DNA of 64,000 nt from an uncultured Eubacterium sp. (GTDB lineage Bacteria > Bacillota > Clostridia > Lachnospirales > Lachnospiraceae), in assembly GCA_910586445.1 (NCBI GenBank), contig CAJUHV010000014.1, forward strand, positions 1 through 64,000, in the 5' to 3' direction. Below, one piece after another: positions 49,992 to 59,489 of this stretch. The stretch's first letter is position 1. Each line of letters opens with the position of its first letter. The position numbers and the translations under genes were made by a program. The notes under the pieces are model-generated. The model was not told the origin of the DNA. It searched no databases and worked only from the letters and a program-made list of their open reading frames with translations.

Positions 49992-50660
49992 TTATGCTTT
50001 TACTTCATATGTGCTGAGTGTGCGGTAGTTTAGTATATTTGCGGCTGTAAAGACGGCAAGGCAGGCTGTAAACAAAATCAGGTGCTGCATAACTGTCCAT
50101 TGCTTGATCAGCAGAACGGATGAATTTGATCCAGAGGGAGCATAAAGCCCTGCCCACATTCCATAGAACATGCTTATGGCAACTATGAGGATTACCATTA
50201 ATGTATAGACAATTTTTCCCCAGCGCAGCATTGCAATATTTAGGAAAGTAGTAATGCCTGCAACTGCCAGATCAATAGTCAGGATAGTGAAAAGCTGCAG
50301 GGGCAGCTTTTCAGCGCTTGAAATAAATCCAGACAGCTGGTAGACTGCCAGAGTCTGTAAAATAAACAAAAACAGCATCAGCAGATGGCCCCAGAATATA
50401 TTCTTACGGCGGCATCCCATGGAGATCAGCATCGGGAACCAGTGCTGTCCGGCAGTGGCAGTAATGGCAAGTATAACAACTGCAGACGTATAAAAGAACG
50501 AAACGGGAAGCTTATCCAGTATTTCAAAAAAGTTTCCTCTGCTGATGACCAGCCACATATAAACGGACAGTAATAAGCCTCCGCCGATCGTACCTAATAC
50601 ATAAAGCTCTGCCTCCCGTACAAAATAGCGCATAGCGCGGTCAAAACCATTTGTTTTCAT
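49992..50660 (-). CDS. ABC transporter permease-like membrane protein
   Basis: Start at the ATG behind GAGGAGG whose ATGA overlaps the stop of the ATPase gene by four bases; 222 residues, six hydrophobic segments. Contains a positively charged loop FPMLISMGCRRKNIFWGH similar to the downstream permease. Part of a YtrA-type operon: regulator, ATPase, two membrane proteins. Probably forms the membrane channel with its partner; cargo unknown. Confidence 0.8.
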   Translation of the reverse strand: MKTNGFDRAMRYFVREAELYVLGTIGGGLLLSVYMWLVISRGNFFEILDKLPVSFFYTSAVVILAITATAGQHWFPMLISMGCRRKNIFWGHLLMLFLFILQTLAVYQLSGFISSAEKLPLQLFTILTIDLAVAGITTFLNIAMLRWGKIVYTLMVILIVAISMFYGMWAGLYAPSGSNSSVLLIKQWTVMQHLILFTACLAVFTAANILNYRTLSTYEVKA

Positions 50661-51532
50661 ATGGCGGCCTCCTCTTTGCAAAGTGCTAGAAATAGATCCT
50701 GCAGACTGACAGGCTGTACACTGACAGGATATCCTTCAGCCAGCTTCTGACCGTCCCGCAGAATGACAGTAACATTTTTGCTGCGCCCCATCTTTTTCGT
50801 AAAATAGATGTCAAGTCCCGCGCAGGCAGCATCTACATCCTGCTCATTTCCACTGACATGCAGGCTGCGTGCTAATAAATCCTGCGTATTTTCTTTGTAT
50901 AACAGGCTGCCTTCTTTTAGGATGATGACTTCTTCAAATATATTGGCGGCTTCTTCAATAATATGTGTGGATATAACAAAGGTTCTGTTTGACTGTTCAT
51001 ATTCGTCAAGCACCATCTGATAGAAATGTTCCCTGGCTACAATATCCAGGCCTGCCACCGGCTCATCCATAAAGGTAATCTCTGCCTTGCTGGCCAGTGC
51101 AATAATAATTGTCACCATGCTCATCATTCCTTTTGACATTTTGGAAATGCGCTTTCTAGTGTCCAGATGAAAAAGCTCTATGAGCCGTCTGGCCAGCTGT
51201 GCGTCCCAGTTTGGATAAAAAACAGAGGCTATGCGCAAATATTCTTTGGCCTTCATATTGTTCGGTCCCATTGTGGTGACAGGATTTAATTCCCTTGAAA
51301 AGCATATGTGGTCAAGGGCAGCCTGATTTTCCCAGACAGGTGCACCGTCATAAGTGATGCTGCCGCTTGTTGCGGGGTTCTGTGCGGTTATGATTGAAAG
51401 AAGTGTTGTCTTTCCGGCTCCATTTCTTCCGATCAGGCCGTATATTTTTCCTTGTTCGATTTCTAGGTTTATATTTTTTAAAACGTCTGTTTTATTATAG
51501 GTCTTAACGATGTTTTCACATTTTAAGCTCAT
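50657..51532 (-). CDS. ABC transporter ATP-binding protein (YtrB-like)
   Basis: 291 residues with AGGAGG before the ATG. Walker A GRNGAGKT (35-42), Q-loop after ITAQNPATSG, signature region ISKMSKGMMSMV in place of LSGGQ (typical of this exporter subgroup), Walker B ITFMDEPVAGLD and the switch histidine in ISTHIIEEA. The ~75-residue C-terminal extension is also seen in YtrB/CcmA-like ATPases. Energises the two permeases encoded downstream; stop overlaps the first permease start. Confidence 0.92.
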   Translation of the reverse strand: MSLKCENIVKTYNKTDVLKNINLEIEQGKIYGLIGRNGAGKTTLLSIITAQNPATSGSITYDGAPVWENQAALDHICFSRELNPVTTMGPNNMKAKEYLRIASVFYPNWDAQLARRLIELFHLDTRKRISKMSKGMMSMVTIIIALASKAEITFMDEPVAGLDIVAREHFYQMVLDEYEQSNRTFVISTHIIEEAANIFEEVIILKEGSLLYKENTQDLLARSLHVSGNEQDVDAACAGLDIYFTKKMGRSKNVTVILRDGQKLAEGYPVSVQPVSLQDLFLALCKEEAAI

Positions 51533-51638
51533 AAGAATCCTCCTGTTTTGATACAGTAATCTATTTGGCAGAAAAGCCGCTGATTACTGTGAGTGTGTGT
51601 GCATCGGTCAAATCTGCTGTGTTTTGCCTGCGTGCCCT

Positions 51639-52013
51639 TCATGAATCTGACAGATCCGCGTGCCTGATCATTTCGATCAGCTCTTCATCGCTGATCCCAA
51701 GGCTTGCTGCTTCAATCAGCAGCGATTTGACATAGTTTTCATAAAATGCATTTCTGCGTTTGCTTTTAATATTTTCTTTTGCACCATCTGTTACGAACAT
51801 GCCGATCCCTCTTTTCTTATATAAAATTCCTTCATCTACCAGCAGGTTGACCCCTTTGGCTGCAGTTGCCGGATTGATCTTAAAGAACTTTGCAAGTTCA
51901 TTTGTACTGGGAACTTTTTCACCTTCCAGCAGGACATCGCGCAGGATATCATTTTCGATCATCTCGCTGATCTGCAGATAGATCGATTTTTCCTGATTTA
52001 AGAGTTCATTCAA
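51639..52013 (-). CDS. GntR family transcriptional regulator (YtrA subfamily)
   Basis: I choose the TTG at 52013, six bases behind GAGGTG; a GTG three codons upstream overlaps that site. 124 residues. GntR winged helix: SIYLQISEMIENDILRDVLLEG, EKVPSTNELAKFFKINPATA, AKGVNLLVDEGILYKKRGIG; the short C-terminal tail (~45 residues) is the YtrA type. The ABC genes follow 106 bp downstream. An imperfect inverted repeat covers the -10 of its promoter, so autorepression of the operon is likely. Confidence 0.9.
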   Translation of the reverse strand: MNELLNQEKSIYLQISEMIENDILRDVLLEGEKVPSTNELAKFFKINPATAAKGVNLLVDEGILYKKRGIGMFVTDGAKENIKSKRRNAFYENYVKSLLIEAASLGISDEELIEMIRHADLSDS

Positions 52014-52064
52014 ATACGTCACCTCACTTTATGATGTGGCATTTTCCACTGTGTTTGTTATGTG

Positions 52065-52113
52065 GTTAATTACTTGTGTAACTAACTATAGCACTGCTGG
52101 CACAGAATGTCAA
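52065..52113 (-). promoter_or_regulatory. Promoter and operator of the GntR-ABC operon
   Basis: Minus strand: TTGACA (52108-52113 as TGTCAA), 17 bases, TATAGT (52085-52090 as ACTATA). GTTAATTAC (52065-52073) and GTAACTAAC (52078-52086) form an inverted repeat with one mismatch and a 4-base centre, overlapping the -10 edge. Resembles YtrA-type operators by position. Confidence 0.7.
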
Positions 52114-52130
52114 TACGAAAAAAGTAAAGT

Positions 52131-52159
52131 TTGACTATTTTAATGAAAAAGAGTATAGT
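52131..52159 (+). promoter_or_regulatory. Promoter of the DUF6465 gene
   Basis: TTGACT (52131-52136), 17-base spacer, TATAGT (52154-52159), divergent from the GntR promoter. Confidence 0.75.
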
Positions 52160-52191
52160 AAGTTGAAAATAAGAAAAGGGAGGATCATACT

Positions 52192-52467
52192 GTGAAAGCA
52201 AAATCAAGAAGACCAGTAAACAAGAACAACGCATTATCGCAGAATGTAAAAAATGCTGTAAAGGCAGCACCAGCAGAAGAAATCGTACTTCAATTTGCAG
52301 AAGGTGAAGTGGCTGTAGCGGATATTTCTGAAAAAGTCAGGATGAACTATAAAGAAAACGGTGGAGCCGCCGAGATCAAGGACGTAAAAATCTATGTAAA
52401 GCCGCAGGACAATAAAGCATACTATGTCGTAAATGGCGAAAAAGAAGGTAGTGTAGACCTTGTGTAA
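52192..52467 (+). CDS. DUF6465 family protein
   Basis: 91 residues from a GTG start behind AAGGGAGG. Basic, Ala/Lys-rich N-terminus (KSRRPVNKNNALSQNVKNAV) followed by a compact beta domain (EEIVLQFAEGEVAVADISEK, IKDVKIYVKPQDNKAYYVVN, GSVDLV), the pattern of a small conserved protein of Lachnospiraceae of unknown function. Strong promoter and terminator on either side suggest an abundant monocistronic product; a nucleoid-like or nucleic-acid-binding role is only a guess from the basic tail. Confidence 0.8.
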   Translation: MKAKSRRPVNKNNALSQNVKNAVKAAPAEEIVLQFAEGEVAVADISEKVRMNYKENGGAAEIKDVKIYVKPQDNKAYYVVNGEKEGSVDLV

Positions 52468-52489
52468 AATGCATGGCGATAGATTAAAG

Positions 52490-52540
52490 AACTGTCACGG
52501 GGTATTTTTTTTAAATCAGACCGTGACAGTTTTCTGGTTT
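52490..52540 (+). terminator. Terminator of the DUF6465 gene
   Basis: AACTGTCACGG (52490-52500) and CCGTGACAGTT (52521-52531), perfect 11-bp stem with a 20-base T-rich loop, followed by TTCTGGTTT. Confidence 0.75.
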
Positions 52541-52584
52541 GAGGATGTGCCTGCATCAGCAAAACTGAGCTGCAGGCTTTTTGG

Positions 52585-52962
52585 TCATTCGGCTTCCAAA
52601 GATCCAAGAGGCATTTCCTCGTCCGCTTTGTGGATGGATGCGACTTTCAAAAGCCCCTGCATATAAGCAGTAACAAGGTTTTTATCACTTCGAGGCAGTC
52701 GGTGGAAGTCTGTCAGCAGCTGTTGGTCAGAGACTGTCAGCTGTTTTGGCATCGTGCCTTCTTCATCGAAAAATTCAGCCAGTGTAATGCCGAATCCCTC
52801 ACAAATTCTCATCAGTGTGGATACAGATGGAACATTGTTGCGGTGAAACGTATTGCTTAAAGTGGAATAGCTGATATCGGCTTCTTTTGCTAATCGATAA
52901 AGTGACCAATTTCTCTCCTCGCGGAGTTCAGTAACTCTTTTTAACACATATTCTTCTCTCAT
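52585..52962 (-). CDS. XRE family HTH transcriptional regulator
   Basis: 125 residues. HTH: YVLKRVTELREERNWSLYRLAKEADI and SYSTLSNTFHRNNVPSVSTLMRICEGFGITLAEFF (1-67), the CI/SinR-like fold. The C-terminal part (LTVSDQQLLTDFHRLPRSDKNLVTAYMQGL) is the short helical tail seen in many Lachnospiraceae XRE proteins. GAGGAG stands upstream of the ATG. Promoter -35 TTGCCA and -10 TATAAT with TTGTATTA direct repeats lie just upstream. Confidence 0.87.
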   Translation of the reverse strand: MREEYVLKRVTELREERNWSLYRLAKEADISYSTLSNTFHRNNVPSVSTLMRICEGFGITLAEFFDEEGTMPKQLTVSDQQLLTDFHRLPRSDKNLVTAYMQGLLKVASIHKADEEMPLGSLEAE

Positions 52963-53311
52963 TGTATACCGTCCATCTCCTCATTTGTATTATACTATCA
53001 TTGTATTAAATGGCAATTTATACCAAAAGATGTTAAAAAGTACCATAACTATAAGACGTATATGTATAATAGGCAGCGAATTTCTAAAAATTATGTCGTC
53101 AATGCATTTTACTGTAAAAGAAATCACTGGCCTCTGTACATTTTTCTGATAAAACAGTAATTTTTTATCTATTAATTCTAAAAAAACTATAAAAATCATA
53201 AGAAATTTGTAAAAATTCGAAAGAATGTTCGGATTCTCTTGCCTTTTTTCAGAATTGATGCTATTATGTGGTTTAAGAAATTCATTTAAGGATCTGGTTA
53301 AGGAGAAAAGC
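52963..53311. promoter_or_regulatory. Divergent promoter region with TTGTATTA direct repeats
   Basis: Minus strand promoter for the XRE gene: TTGCCA (53011-53016 as TGGCAA), 16 bases, TATAAT (52989-52994 as ATTATA). TTGTATTA occurs at 52985-52992 and 53001-53008, a 16-bp spacing over that -10, possibly its operator. Plus strand promoter: TTGCCT (53239-53244), 17 bases, TATTAT (53262-53267) for the downstream gene. The middle (about 53040-53230) is AT-rich and unassigned. Confidence 0.6.
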
Positions 53312-53701
53312 ATGTCGGAGTTAATTACAGAAAAAGAACTTGCCCTTTTCGGGCAGGCAGATACAGATGAGATTGATGAGATTTTTGAGCGGAATATGTT
53401 ACAGAGCAGCATGCCGCCGGGATTTGAAATTGACTGGAAGGCGCAGGAGATCAAAAAGATTCCTGTACTGGCTCATTATTATGTAAAGGGTCAGGATCTG
53501 CATTATTATGTGCTTGCACGTGTGCATGATGACGAGGATGACCTGCTTACATGTGTGAATGTCAATAAGGGCGAAAGGCAGCTGATCTTGTTTCCGGTAC
53601 GGATGTTTAATGGGGCAGTGCTGGATGAAAAGACACAGGAGCATGCGTTTGCAGAAGAAAAGCTGTTTGGAAATGTCTGTCTGGGCGATGTTTTGGAATA
53701 A
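53312..53701 (+). CDS. Hypothetical acidic protein, 129 residues
   Basis: Start at the ATG behind TTAAGGAG (a longer frame lacks a site). Not recognised. Acidic N-terminus (SELITEKELALFGQADTDEIDEIFER), then a beta-rich part (KKIPVLAHYYVKGQDLHYYVLARVHDDEDDLLTCVNV, RQLILFPVRMFNGAVLDEKT). Soluble, no signal peptide. The VNVNKGERQLILFPVRM segment resembles small DUF1292-like proteins in style but not clearly. Own promoter; convergent with the endonuclease IV gene. Confidence 0.65.
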   Translation: MSELITEKELALFGQADTDEIDEIFERNMLQSSMPPGFEIDWKAQEIKKIPVLAHYYVKGQDLHYYVLARVHDDEDDLLTCVNVNKGERQLILFPVRMFNGAVLDEKTQEHAFAEEKLFGNVCLGDVLE

Positions 53702-53710
53702 ACAGAATAT

Positions 53711-53748
53711 CCTGCATTTAAGAAGCGGGTGCTGTTCCTAAATGCAGG
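53711..53748. terminator. Bidirectional hairpin between converging genes
   Basis: CCTGCATTTA (53711-53720) and TAAATGCAGG (53739-53748): perfect 10-bp stem between the stops at 53701 and 53766. No long T run. Confidence 0.55.
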
Positions 53749-53765
53749 AGCTGTAGATCTATGAT

Positions 53766-54641
53766 TTATTCTATATGCGGATAGGGCTGCAGAAGCTTTT
53801 CGATCTCGTCTTTGTAAGGCGGATATTTCTTTTTGGCATCTTCTGTGTCCGTAAGATACGGGGTTTCCAGTATTTTTGGTATTTCCAGAAAATCCGGGTG
53901 GTGAACGATATGATACAGTGCCTGAAAGCCTATCTCACCGTCACCGATATTGGCGTGGCGGTCTTTTGCACCGCCGCATGGGTTTTTGCTGTCGTTGATG
54001 TGGAAGACGGCGATCTGGTCTTTGCCGATTATTTTATCAAAATGGCTGATGACACCGTCAAAATCATGTACAATGTCATAGCCTGCATCGTGTGTATGGC
54101 ACGTATCAAAGCATACACGCAGCTTGTCATTGTGTACGACACCGTCATAGACTGCAGCCAGTTCTTCAAAAGTCCTTCCGATTTCAGTGCCTTTTCCTGC
54201 CATTGTTTCTAAGGCAATCAGGCATTTGGAATCAGCAGTCAGCACTTCGTTTAATCCTTTTATGATCTGGGCAGTGCCTGCGTCTACGCCTGCACCGACG
54301 TGTGCGCCGGGATGCAGGATCAAAAGATTGGAACCCATAGCCAGTGTGCGTTCGGATTCTTTGGCAAGAAATTCTACAGCTAATTCAAATGTTTCCGGTT
54401 TGACCGAGTTGCCCAGATTGATAATATATGGAGCATGAACAACAAAGCTGTCAATGCCGTGTTCATTCATATAGGCGTGTGCTGCTTCAATATTTAAGTC
54501 TTTGATTTCTTTGCGGCGTGTGTTCTGCGGTGCGCCGGTGTAGACCATAAAAGTGTTTGCCCCATAGGAGACAGCTTCTTTGGCAGAGTTTAAAAACATA
54601 TCTTTGCCGCTCATGCCAACGTGTGAGCCAATCTTAATCAT
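53766..54641 (-). CDS. nfo: Deoxyribonuclease IV (endonuclease IV, AP endonuclease)
   Basis: Start at the ATG behind AAGAGG, giving the standard [13 protein letters not shown]-terminus; 291 residues. TIM barrel with zinc-ligand motifs [52 protein letters not shown] and ILETPY. Cleaves DNA at abasic sites in base-excision repair. Single gene. Confidence 0.96.
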   Translation of the reverse strand: MIKIGSHVGMSGKDMFLNSAKEAVSYGANTFMVYTGAPQNTRRKEIKDLNIEAAHAYMNEHGIDSFVVHAPYIINLGNSVKPETFELAVEFLAKESERTLAMGSNLLILHPGAHVGAGVDAGTAQIIKGLNEVLTADSKCLIALETMAGKGTEIGRTFEELAAVYDGVVHNDKLRVCFDTCHTHDAGYDIVHDFDGVISHFDKIIGKDQIAVFHINDSKNPCGGAKDRHANIGDGEIGFQALYHIVHHPDFLEIPKILETPYLTDTEDAKKKYPPYKDEIEKLLQPYPHIE

Positions 54642-54865
54642 AATAGAAGACCTCTTTTCCATAAAATCTTGTTTCATACCATAGTTACTGCGGAGGCAGG
54701 CTTTTTCCCTGCCTATATTATAAAATATTTATAAAAGGTGTATGAACTGCTGCCGAATAATTATTAAGAAATTATATAAGAATTTCTGCGCGGTGGCAAG
54801 AAGGATTTTTTTGTGTTAGAATAAGTAGACCTGTTTAACATGAAATAAAAGGAGTTGATTCAAAA

Positions 54866-56962
54866 ATGAGTAAAAAGAAGCAGAAACAGAAACGCCAGTC
54901 AATGCTGGCACAGGTGAAAAGAGCGCATCAAAATCAAGACGGTGCAGACCGGGGATATGGTTTTCAGCTGGTCGGGGCATTTTTTTGTGATTTTTTCTAT
55001 TACTTGTGGCATACGCTGAAATGGATTGTATTGACAGGAATTATATTAACAGCAGCAGTATCTGTCTTTTTATTTATAAAGTATGGGGACGATTACCGGT
55101 CATTTGCACGTGAAGCAGATGAGGTAGTATCAGCCAGCACGGCGCAGGATTTTCGGATGGATGAGATTTCTTATATCTATGCAGCGGATGGCAGGCAGCT
55201 GGCAGCACTTTCTTCCGGGGGAGGCAAATCCAGCTACCTAAAATATGAAGAGATTCCAAAAGACGCAGTCAATGCATTTATAGCTATAGAGGACCGCAGC
55301 TTCTGGAGAAATATCGGCATAGATGTAAAGGGAATTATGCGGGTTGCCAAAGACTTTGTGCTGTCAAGAGGGGACTCGATGGCAGGTGCAAGCACGATCA
55401 CGCAGCAGCTGTCACGTACGATTTATTTAACAAGGGAGCGGTCGATTGTGCGTAAAATAAAAGAAATGATGATCGCTATCCGGCTGACACAAAAATACAG
55501 TAAAAATGAAATTATGGAATTTTATATAAATACGGCATGCTTCAGCAATGGCATTTATGGACTGGAGGCGGCAGCAAAAGCATTTTTGGGCGTAAGCGCA
55601 GACGAGCTGTCACTGTCTCAGATTGCGTATTTATGTGCGATCCCGAACCGGCCGGAATATTTTAATCCGTTTAATCATCCAAAGCGGGCCTTGGAGCGCA
55701 GGGATAAGATCTTAAAAGATATGTATGACGAAGGATATATATCGAAAAGTGCATATCAGGAGGCACTCAAGGAAAAAATTAAGATAAAAAAAGCATCTTC
55801 GGAATTTTACAATTATGAGACGACCTATGCCGTGTACTGTGCAGTGGAATATCTTATGCGGCTGCACGGATTTGAATTTCGTTATGAATTTACAGATGAA
55901 GCGGATTATAAGGCATATCAGGAATCTTATGAGGCAGCCTATGATCTGGAAAAGAAAGACTTGTATGCAAAGGGCTACCATATAACAACCAGCATTAAGA
56001 CCGATACGCAGCGGGCACTGCAGCAGGCATTGGATAACAATCTGGCATTTGCCACGGAGACGAATGCGCAGACAAATGTATATGAGCTGCAGGGAGCCGT
56101 TACCGCGATCGACAATACAACCGGAAAGGTAATCGCGGCTGTAGGCGGGCGTTCACAGGAAAATCTGGACAATGTATATAGTCTGAACCGGGCGTATCAG
56201 GGCTACCGCCAGCCAGGCAGCTCCATTAAGCCGCTGGTTGTCTATGCACCGGCGCTGATGTACGGCTATACGCCTGATACAACTGTATACGATATCGATG
56301 TGAAGGCGGCGCAGCAGCCGGGCGTGGATATTTCGGGGTTAAGCGGCAGTGCTATGTCGCTGCGGAGTGCAGTGGAACAGAGCAAAAACGGCGCTGCATA
56401 TTCTGTGCTTTATGATATTAAGCCGTCTTATGCGCTGCCGTTTTTGACACAGATGAAATTTGATAAGATTGTACCGTCTGATTATACGTTGTCAGCTGCA
56501 CTCGGGGGCCTGACCTACGGTGCGACAACAGTTCAGATGGCCAGCGGCTACAGTACGCTGGTCAATCAGGGGGAATATAGAGATCCGACCTGCATTACTT
56601 CTTTAAAAGATGCGGACGGAAAGGAGCTGTATAAAGAAGAAAAACCTAAAGTAGTTTATACGGCTGAAGCAAGCTCTGTAATGCTCGATATATTAAAAGG
56701 TGTTCTGACAAATGGAACGGCAAGGAGCATGGGATGGAGCAGTGTATCGGACATCACGGCTGCGGGCAAGACGGGTACGACAAATGACAGTAAGGATGGA
56801 TGGTTCTGCGGGGTGACGCCGTATTATTCAGTAGCTGTCTGGATTGGTTATGATTCGCCGCGTACGCTGGAGAGTCTGTATGGGTCCAGCTATCCGGCGA
56901 ATGTGTGGAAAGACTCTATGCTCTATCTTACGCAGGGACTGGGCAGCGTAGATTTTAACTGA
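54866..56962 (+). CDS. Class A penicillin-binding protein (PBP1a-like)
   Basis: 698 residues with AAAGGAG before the ATG. Basic cytoplasmic tail, one membrane anchor (WIVLTGIILTAAVSVFLFI, about 53-71), glycosyltransferase 51 domain (FIAIEDRSFWRNIGID, ASTITQQLSRTIYL, KIKEMMIAIRLT), then transpeptidase with PGSSIKP (active serine), SKNGA and KTGTTND motifs. Polymerises and cross-links peptidoglycan at the membrane. No PASTA or FnIII tail. Monocistronic. Confidence 0.95.
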   Translation: MSKKKQKQKRQSMLAQVKRAHQNQDGADRGYGFQLVGAFFCDFFYYLWHTLKWIVLTGIILTAAVSVFLFIKYGDDYRSFAREADEVVSASTAQDFRMDEISYIYAADGRQLAALSSGGGKSSYLKYEEIPKDAVNAFIAIEDRSFWRNIGIDVKGIMRVAKDFVLSRGDSMAGASTITQQLSRTIYLTRERSIVRKIKEMMIAIRLTQKYSKNEIMEFYINTACFSNGIYGLEAAAKAFLGVSADELSLSQIAYLCAIPNRPEYFNPFNHPKRALERRDKILKDMYDEGYISKSAYQEALKEKIKIKKASSEFYNYETTYAVYCAVEYLMRLHGFEFRYEFTDEADYKAYQESYEAAYDLEKKDLYAKGYHITTSIKTDTQRALQQALDNNLAFATETNAQTNVYELQGAVTAIDNTTGKVIAAVGGRSQENLDNVYSLNRAYQGYRQPGSSIKPLVVYAPALMYGYTPDTTVYDIDVKAAQQPGVDISGLSGSAMSLRSAVEQSKNGAAYSVLYDIKPSYALPFLTQMKFDKIVPSDYTLSAALGGLTYGATTVQMASGYSTLVNQGEYRDPTCITSLKDADGKELYKEEKPKVVYTAEASSVMLDILKGVLTNGTARSMGWSSVSDITAAGKTGTTNDSKDGWFCGVTPYYSVAVWIGYDSPRTLESLYGSSYPANVWKDSMLYLTQGLGSVDFN

Positions 56963-57008
56963 CAGTAAAGCTGCTTTTTGCAGCGGCGCATATTTATTTA
57001 GGAATTGC

Positions 57009-57036
57009 TTGCGTAACTTTTAATTTGTGCTAAAAT
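57009..57036 (+). promoter_or_regulatory. Promoter of thrH
   Basis: TTGCGT (57009-57014), 16-base spacer ending TGC, TAAAAT (57031-57036); an extended -10. Confidence 0.6.
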
Positions 57037-57086
57037 AAGGTAACATATCCAAAAAATCACATTTACAATTACGGAGGTATAGAATA

Positions 57087-57689
57087 ATGTATATTACATG
57101 TTTAGATTTAGAAGGCGTACTGGTACCGGAAATATGGATTGCATTTGCAGAGGAAACAGGCATTCCACAGCTGCGCAGGACGACAAGGGATGAACCGGAT
57201 TATGATAAGCTGATGGCAGGCCGCCTCAGCATATTAAAGGAACATGGCCTGGGCCTTAAAGAAATTCAGGATGTAATAGCAAAAATTGATCCGATACCGA
57301 ATGCCAAAGAATTTTTAGATGAGCTTCGTGAGCTGACGCAGGTTATTATTATCAGCGATACATTTGAGCAGTTCGCAAAGCCTTTAATGAAAAAGCTTGG
57401 ATGGCCGACAATATTCTGTAATACATTGGAAGTAGCACCGGGCGGTGAGATCACTGGCTATAAAATGCGTGTTGAAAATTCTAAATATGCTACGGTAATG
57501 GCTCTGCAGTCGATCGGCTATGAGACGATAGCAGCAGGGGACAGCTATAATGACCTTGGCATGATACAGGCAGGCAAAGCAGGATTTTTATTTAAAAGTA
57601 CTGAGCAGATCAAGGCAGATTATCCGGCGCTGCCTGCATATGAGAATTATGATGAGCTGTTAGAGGCAGTTAAGGAGGCAATAAAATAG
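57087..57689 (+). CDS. thrH: Bifunctional phosphoserine phosphatase/homoserine phosphotransferase
   Basis: 200 residues, HAD superfamily. Motif I is DLEGVL (D7), the ThrH variant of DxD; motif II is IISDTFEQF; motif III region includes the KY of ENSKYATVM; motif IV is GDSYNDLGM. ThrH-type enzymes release phosphate from phosphoserine and can transfer it to homoserine. ACGGAGG precedes the ATG. It lies 40 bp before the ABC exporter genes but a functional link is not evident; its role in serine or threonine supply is inferred from family. Confidence 0.92.
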   Translation: MYITCLDLEGVLVPEIWIAFAEETGIPQLRRTTRDEPDYDKLMAGRLSILKEHGLGLKEIQDVIAKIDPIPNAKEFLDELRELTQVIIISDTFEQFAKPLMKKLGWPTIFCNTLEVAPGGEITGYKMRVENSKYATVMALQSIGYETIAAGDSYNDLGMIQAGKAGFLFKSTEQIKADYPALPAYENYDELLEAVKEAIK

Positions 57690-57728
57690 AAGGAATTATT
57701 AAAATATAATGTAAAGGAGTGGTGTTAG

Positions 57729-59489
57729 TTGCTAAAGACATTAAGCTCGTATATCGGAGAATATAAGAAAGATTCTTTTATGACGCCGGTTTATATGATT
57801 TTTGAAGTTATTATGGAAATGATTATTCCGCTGCTGATGGCTTCGATCATTGATGAGGGTGTTGAGAAAAGTGATATTAATCATATATATGTAATGGGCA
57901 TATGCATGGTTATTGTGGCTTTTGCAGGACTGGCGGCCGGCGTGATGGGCGGTAAATATGGTGCGCGTGCTTCTGCAGGGTTTGCGAAAAACCTGAGGGA
58001 GGGAATGTTTGTAAATATTCAGAATTATTCTTTTGAGAATATCGACAAATTTTCGACAGCAGGCCTGATTACCCGTTTGACGACAGATGTAACGAATCTG
58101 CAGAATGCTTATCAGATGATTCTGCGCATGTGTGTCCGGGCACCGTTTTCCTTGATCATAGCGATGATTATGTCGTTTTTTATTTCGGCGGAACTGGCCT
58201 CAGTTTATCTAGTCGCAGTTATTGTATTGGGAGGCTTTCTGGCACTGATTACGGTAAATGCATATAAATATTTCAGTGCGGTGTTTGAAAAATATGATGA
58301 TTTAAATGCCAGCGTACAGGAAAATGTCTCAGCAATCCGTGTCGTAAAGGCATATGTAAGGGAAGATTATGAAATCGGCAAATTTAAAAAAGCCAGCAGC
58401 AATCTTTGCCAGATGTTTATTAAGGCAGAAAGCATCATAGCCTACAATGCTCCTGCGATGATGGTGACAGTGTTCAGCTGTATTCTCGGGATCAGCTGGC
58501 TGGGGGCAAAAATTATCGTTTCATCGAATGGCGTAGATTTAAAGACAGGTGCCCTGACAAGCCTGCTTGCATACTGCATGAATATTTTAATGAGCCTTAT
58601 GATGCTGTCTATGGCATTTGTTATGATTACAATGAGCTCTGCCAGTGCCAGACGTATTACAGAGGTATTAAATGAAAAGAGTACGCTTGATAATCCTGAT
58701 CATCCTGATTTCGATGTTCCAGATGGCAGCATACAGTTTGAACATGTGGACTTTTCATACAGGATGAGCAGTGGAGATCCGGTTTTGTCAGATATTAACC
58801 TAAAGATCCGCTCAGGTGAGACGATCGGTATTATCGGCGGAACAGGCAGCTCAAAATCCAGCCTTGTAAATCTGATCAGCCGTCTGTATGACGTGACAGC
58901 GGGCAGTGTCAAGGTAGGGGGCAAAGATGTACGCAGCTATGATATCGAAACACTGCGTAATGAAGTGTCGGTTGTGCTTCAGAAAAATGTACTTTTCTCC
59001 GGCACAATCTACGAAAATCTGCGCTGGGGAGATAGTAATGCGAGTGAGGAAGAATGCAAAAGGGCGTGCCGGCTTGCCTGTGCAGATGAATTTATCGAGG
59101 CGATGCCGGAAGGCTATAATACTTATATTGAACAGGGAGGCTCCAATGTATCCGGCGGACAGAAACAGCGGCTATGTATTGCAAGGGCATTGCTGAAAAA
59201 GCCGAAAATACTTATTTTAGACGATTCTACAAGCGCAGTAGATACTGCTACAGATGCAAAAATCCGAAAGGCATTTGCTGAAGAAATTCCAGGCACGACA
59301 AAGCTGATTATCGCACAGAGAATTTCATCAGTGCAGAGTGCCGACCGTATTTTGGTATTGGATCACGGAAAAGTAAATGGCTTTGGTACACATGAAGAAC
59401 TGCTGAAAAATAATGATATTTACCGTGAAGTCTATGAATCGCAGACTGGCGGCGGAGGAGATTTTGACGAACACGGAGGTGATCGGTAA
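57729..59489 (+). CDS. ABC exporter, fused membrane and ATPase domains (first half-transporter)
   Basis: 586 residues from a TTG behind AAAGGAG. Type IV exporter fold: six membrane helices (about 20-300; VYMIFEVIMEMIIPLLMASII onward), then ATPase with Walker A GGTGSSKSS (variant, with S replacing the usual G before K), Q-loop VVLQKNVLFSG, signature VSGGQKQR, Walker B ILILDDSTSAVD. The D after the Walker B (DDST rather than DEAT) marks a degenerate catalytic site, as in one half of heterodimeric exporters such as BmrC/D. Overlaps the second half-transporter by one base (TAATG). Confidence 0.93.
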   Translation: MLKTLSSYIGEYKKDSFMTPVYMIFEVIMEMIIPLLMASIIDEGVEKSDINHIYVMGICMVIVAFAGLAAGVMGGKYGARASAGFAKNLREGMFVNIQNYSFENIDKFSTAGLITRLTTDVTNLQNAYQMILRMCVRAPFSLIIAMIMSFFISAELASVYLVAVIVLGGFLALITVNAYKYFSAVFEKYDDLNASVQENVSAIRVVKAYVREDYEIGKFKKASSNLCQMFIKAESIIAYNAPAMMVTVFSCILGISWLGAKIIVSSNGVDLKTGALTSLLAYCMNILMSLMMLSMAFVMITMSSASARRITEVLNEKSTLDNPDHPDFDVPDGSIQFEHVDFSYRMSSGDPVLSDINLKIRSGETIGIIGGTGSSKSSLVNLISRLYDVTAGSVKVGGKDVRSYDIETLRNEVSVVLQKNVLFSGTIYENLRWGDSNASEEECKRACRLACADEFIEAMPEGYNTYIEQGGSNVSGGQKQRLCIARALLKKPKILILDDSTSAVDTATDAKIRKAFAEEIPGTTKLIIAQRISSVQSADRILVLDHGKVNGFGTHEELLKNNDIYREVYESQTGGGGDFDEHGGDR

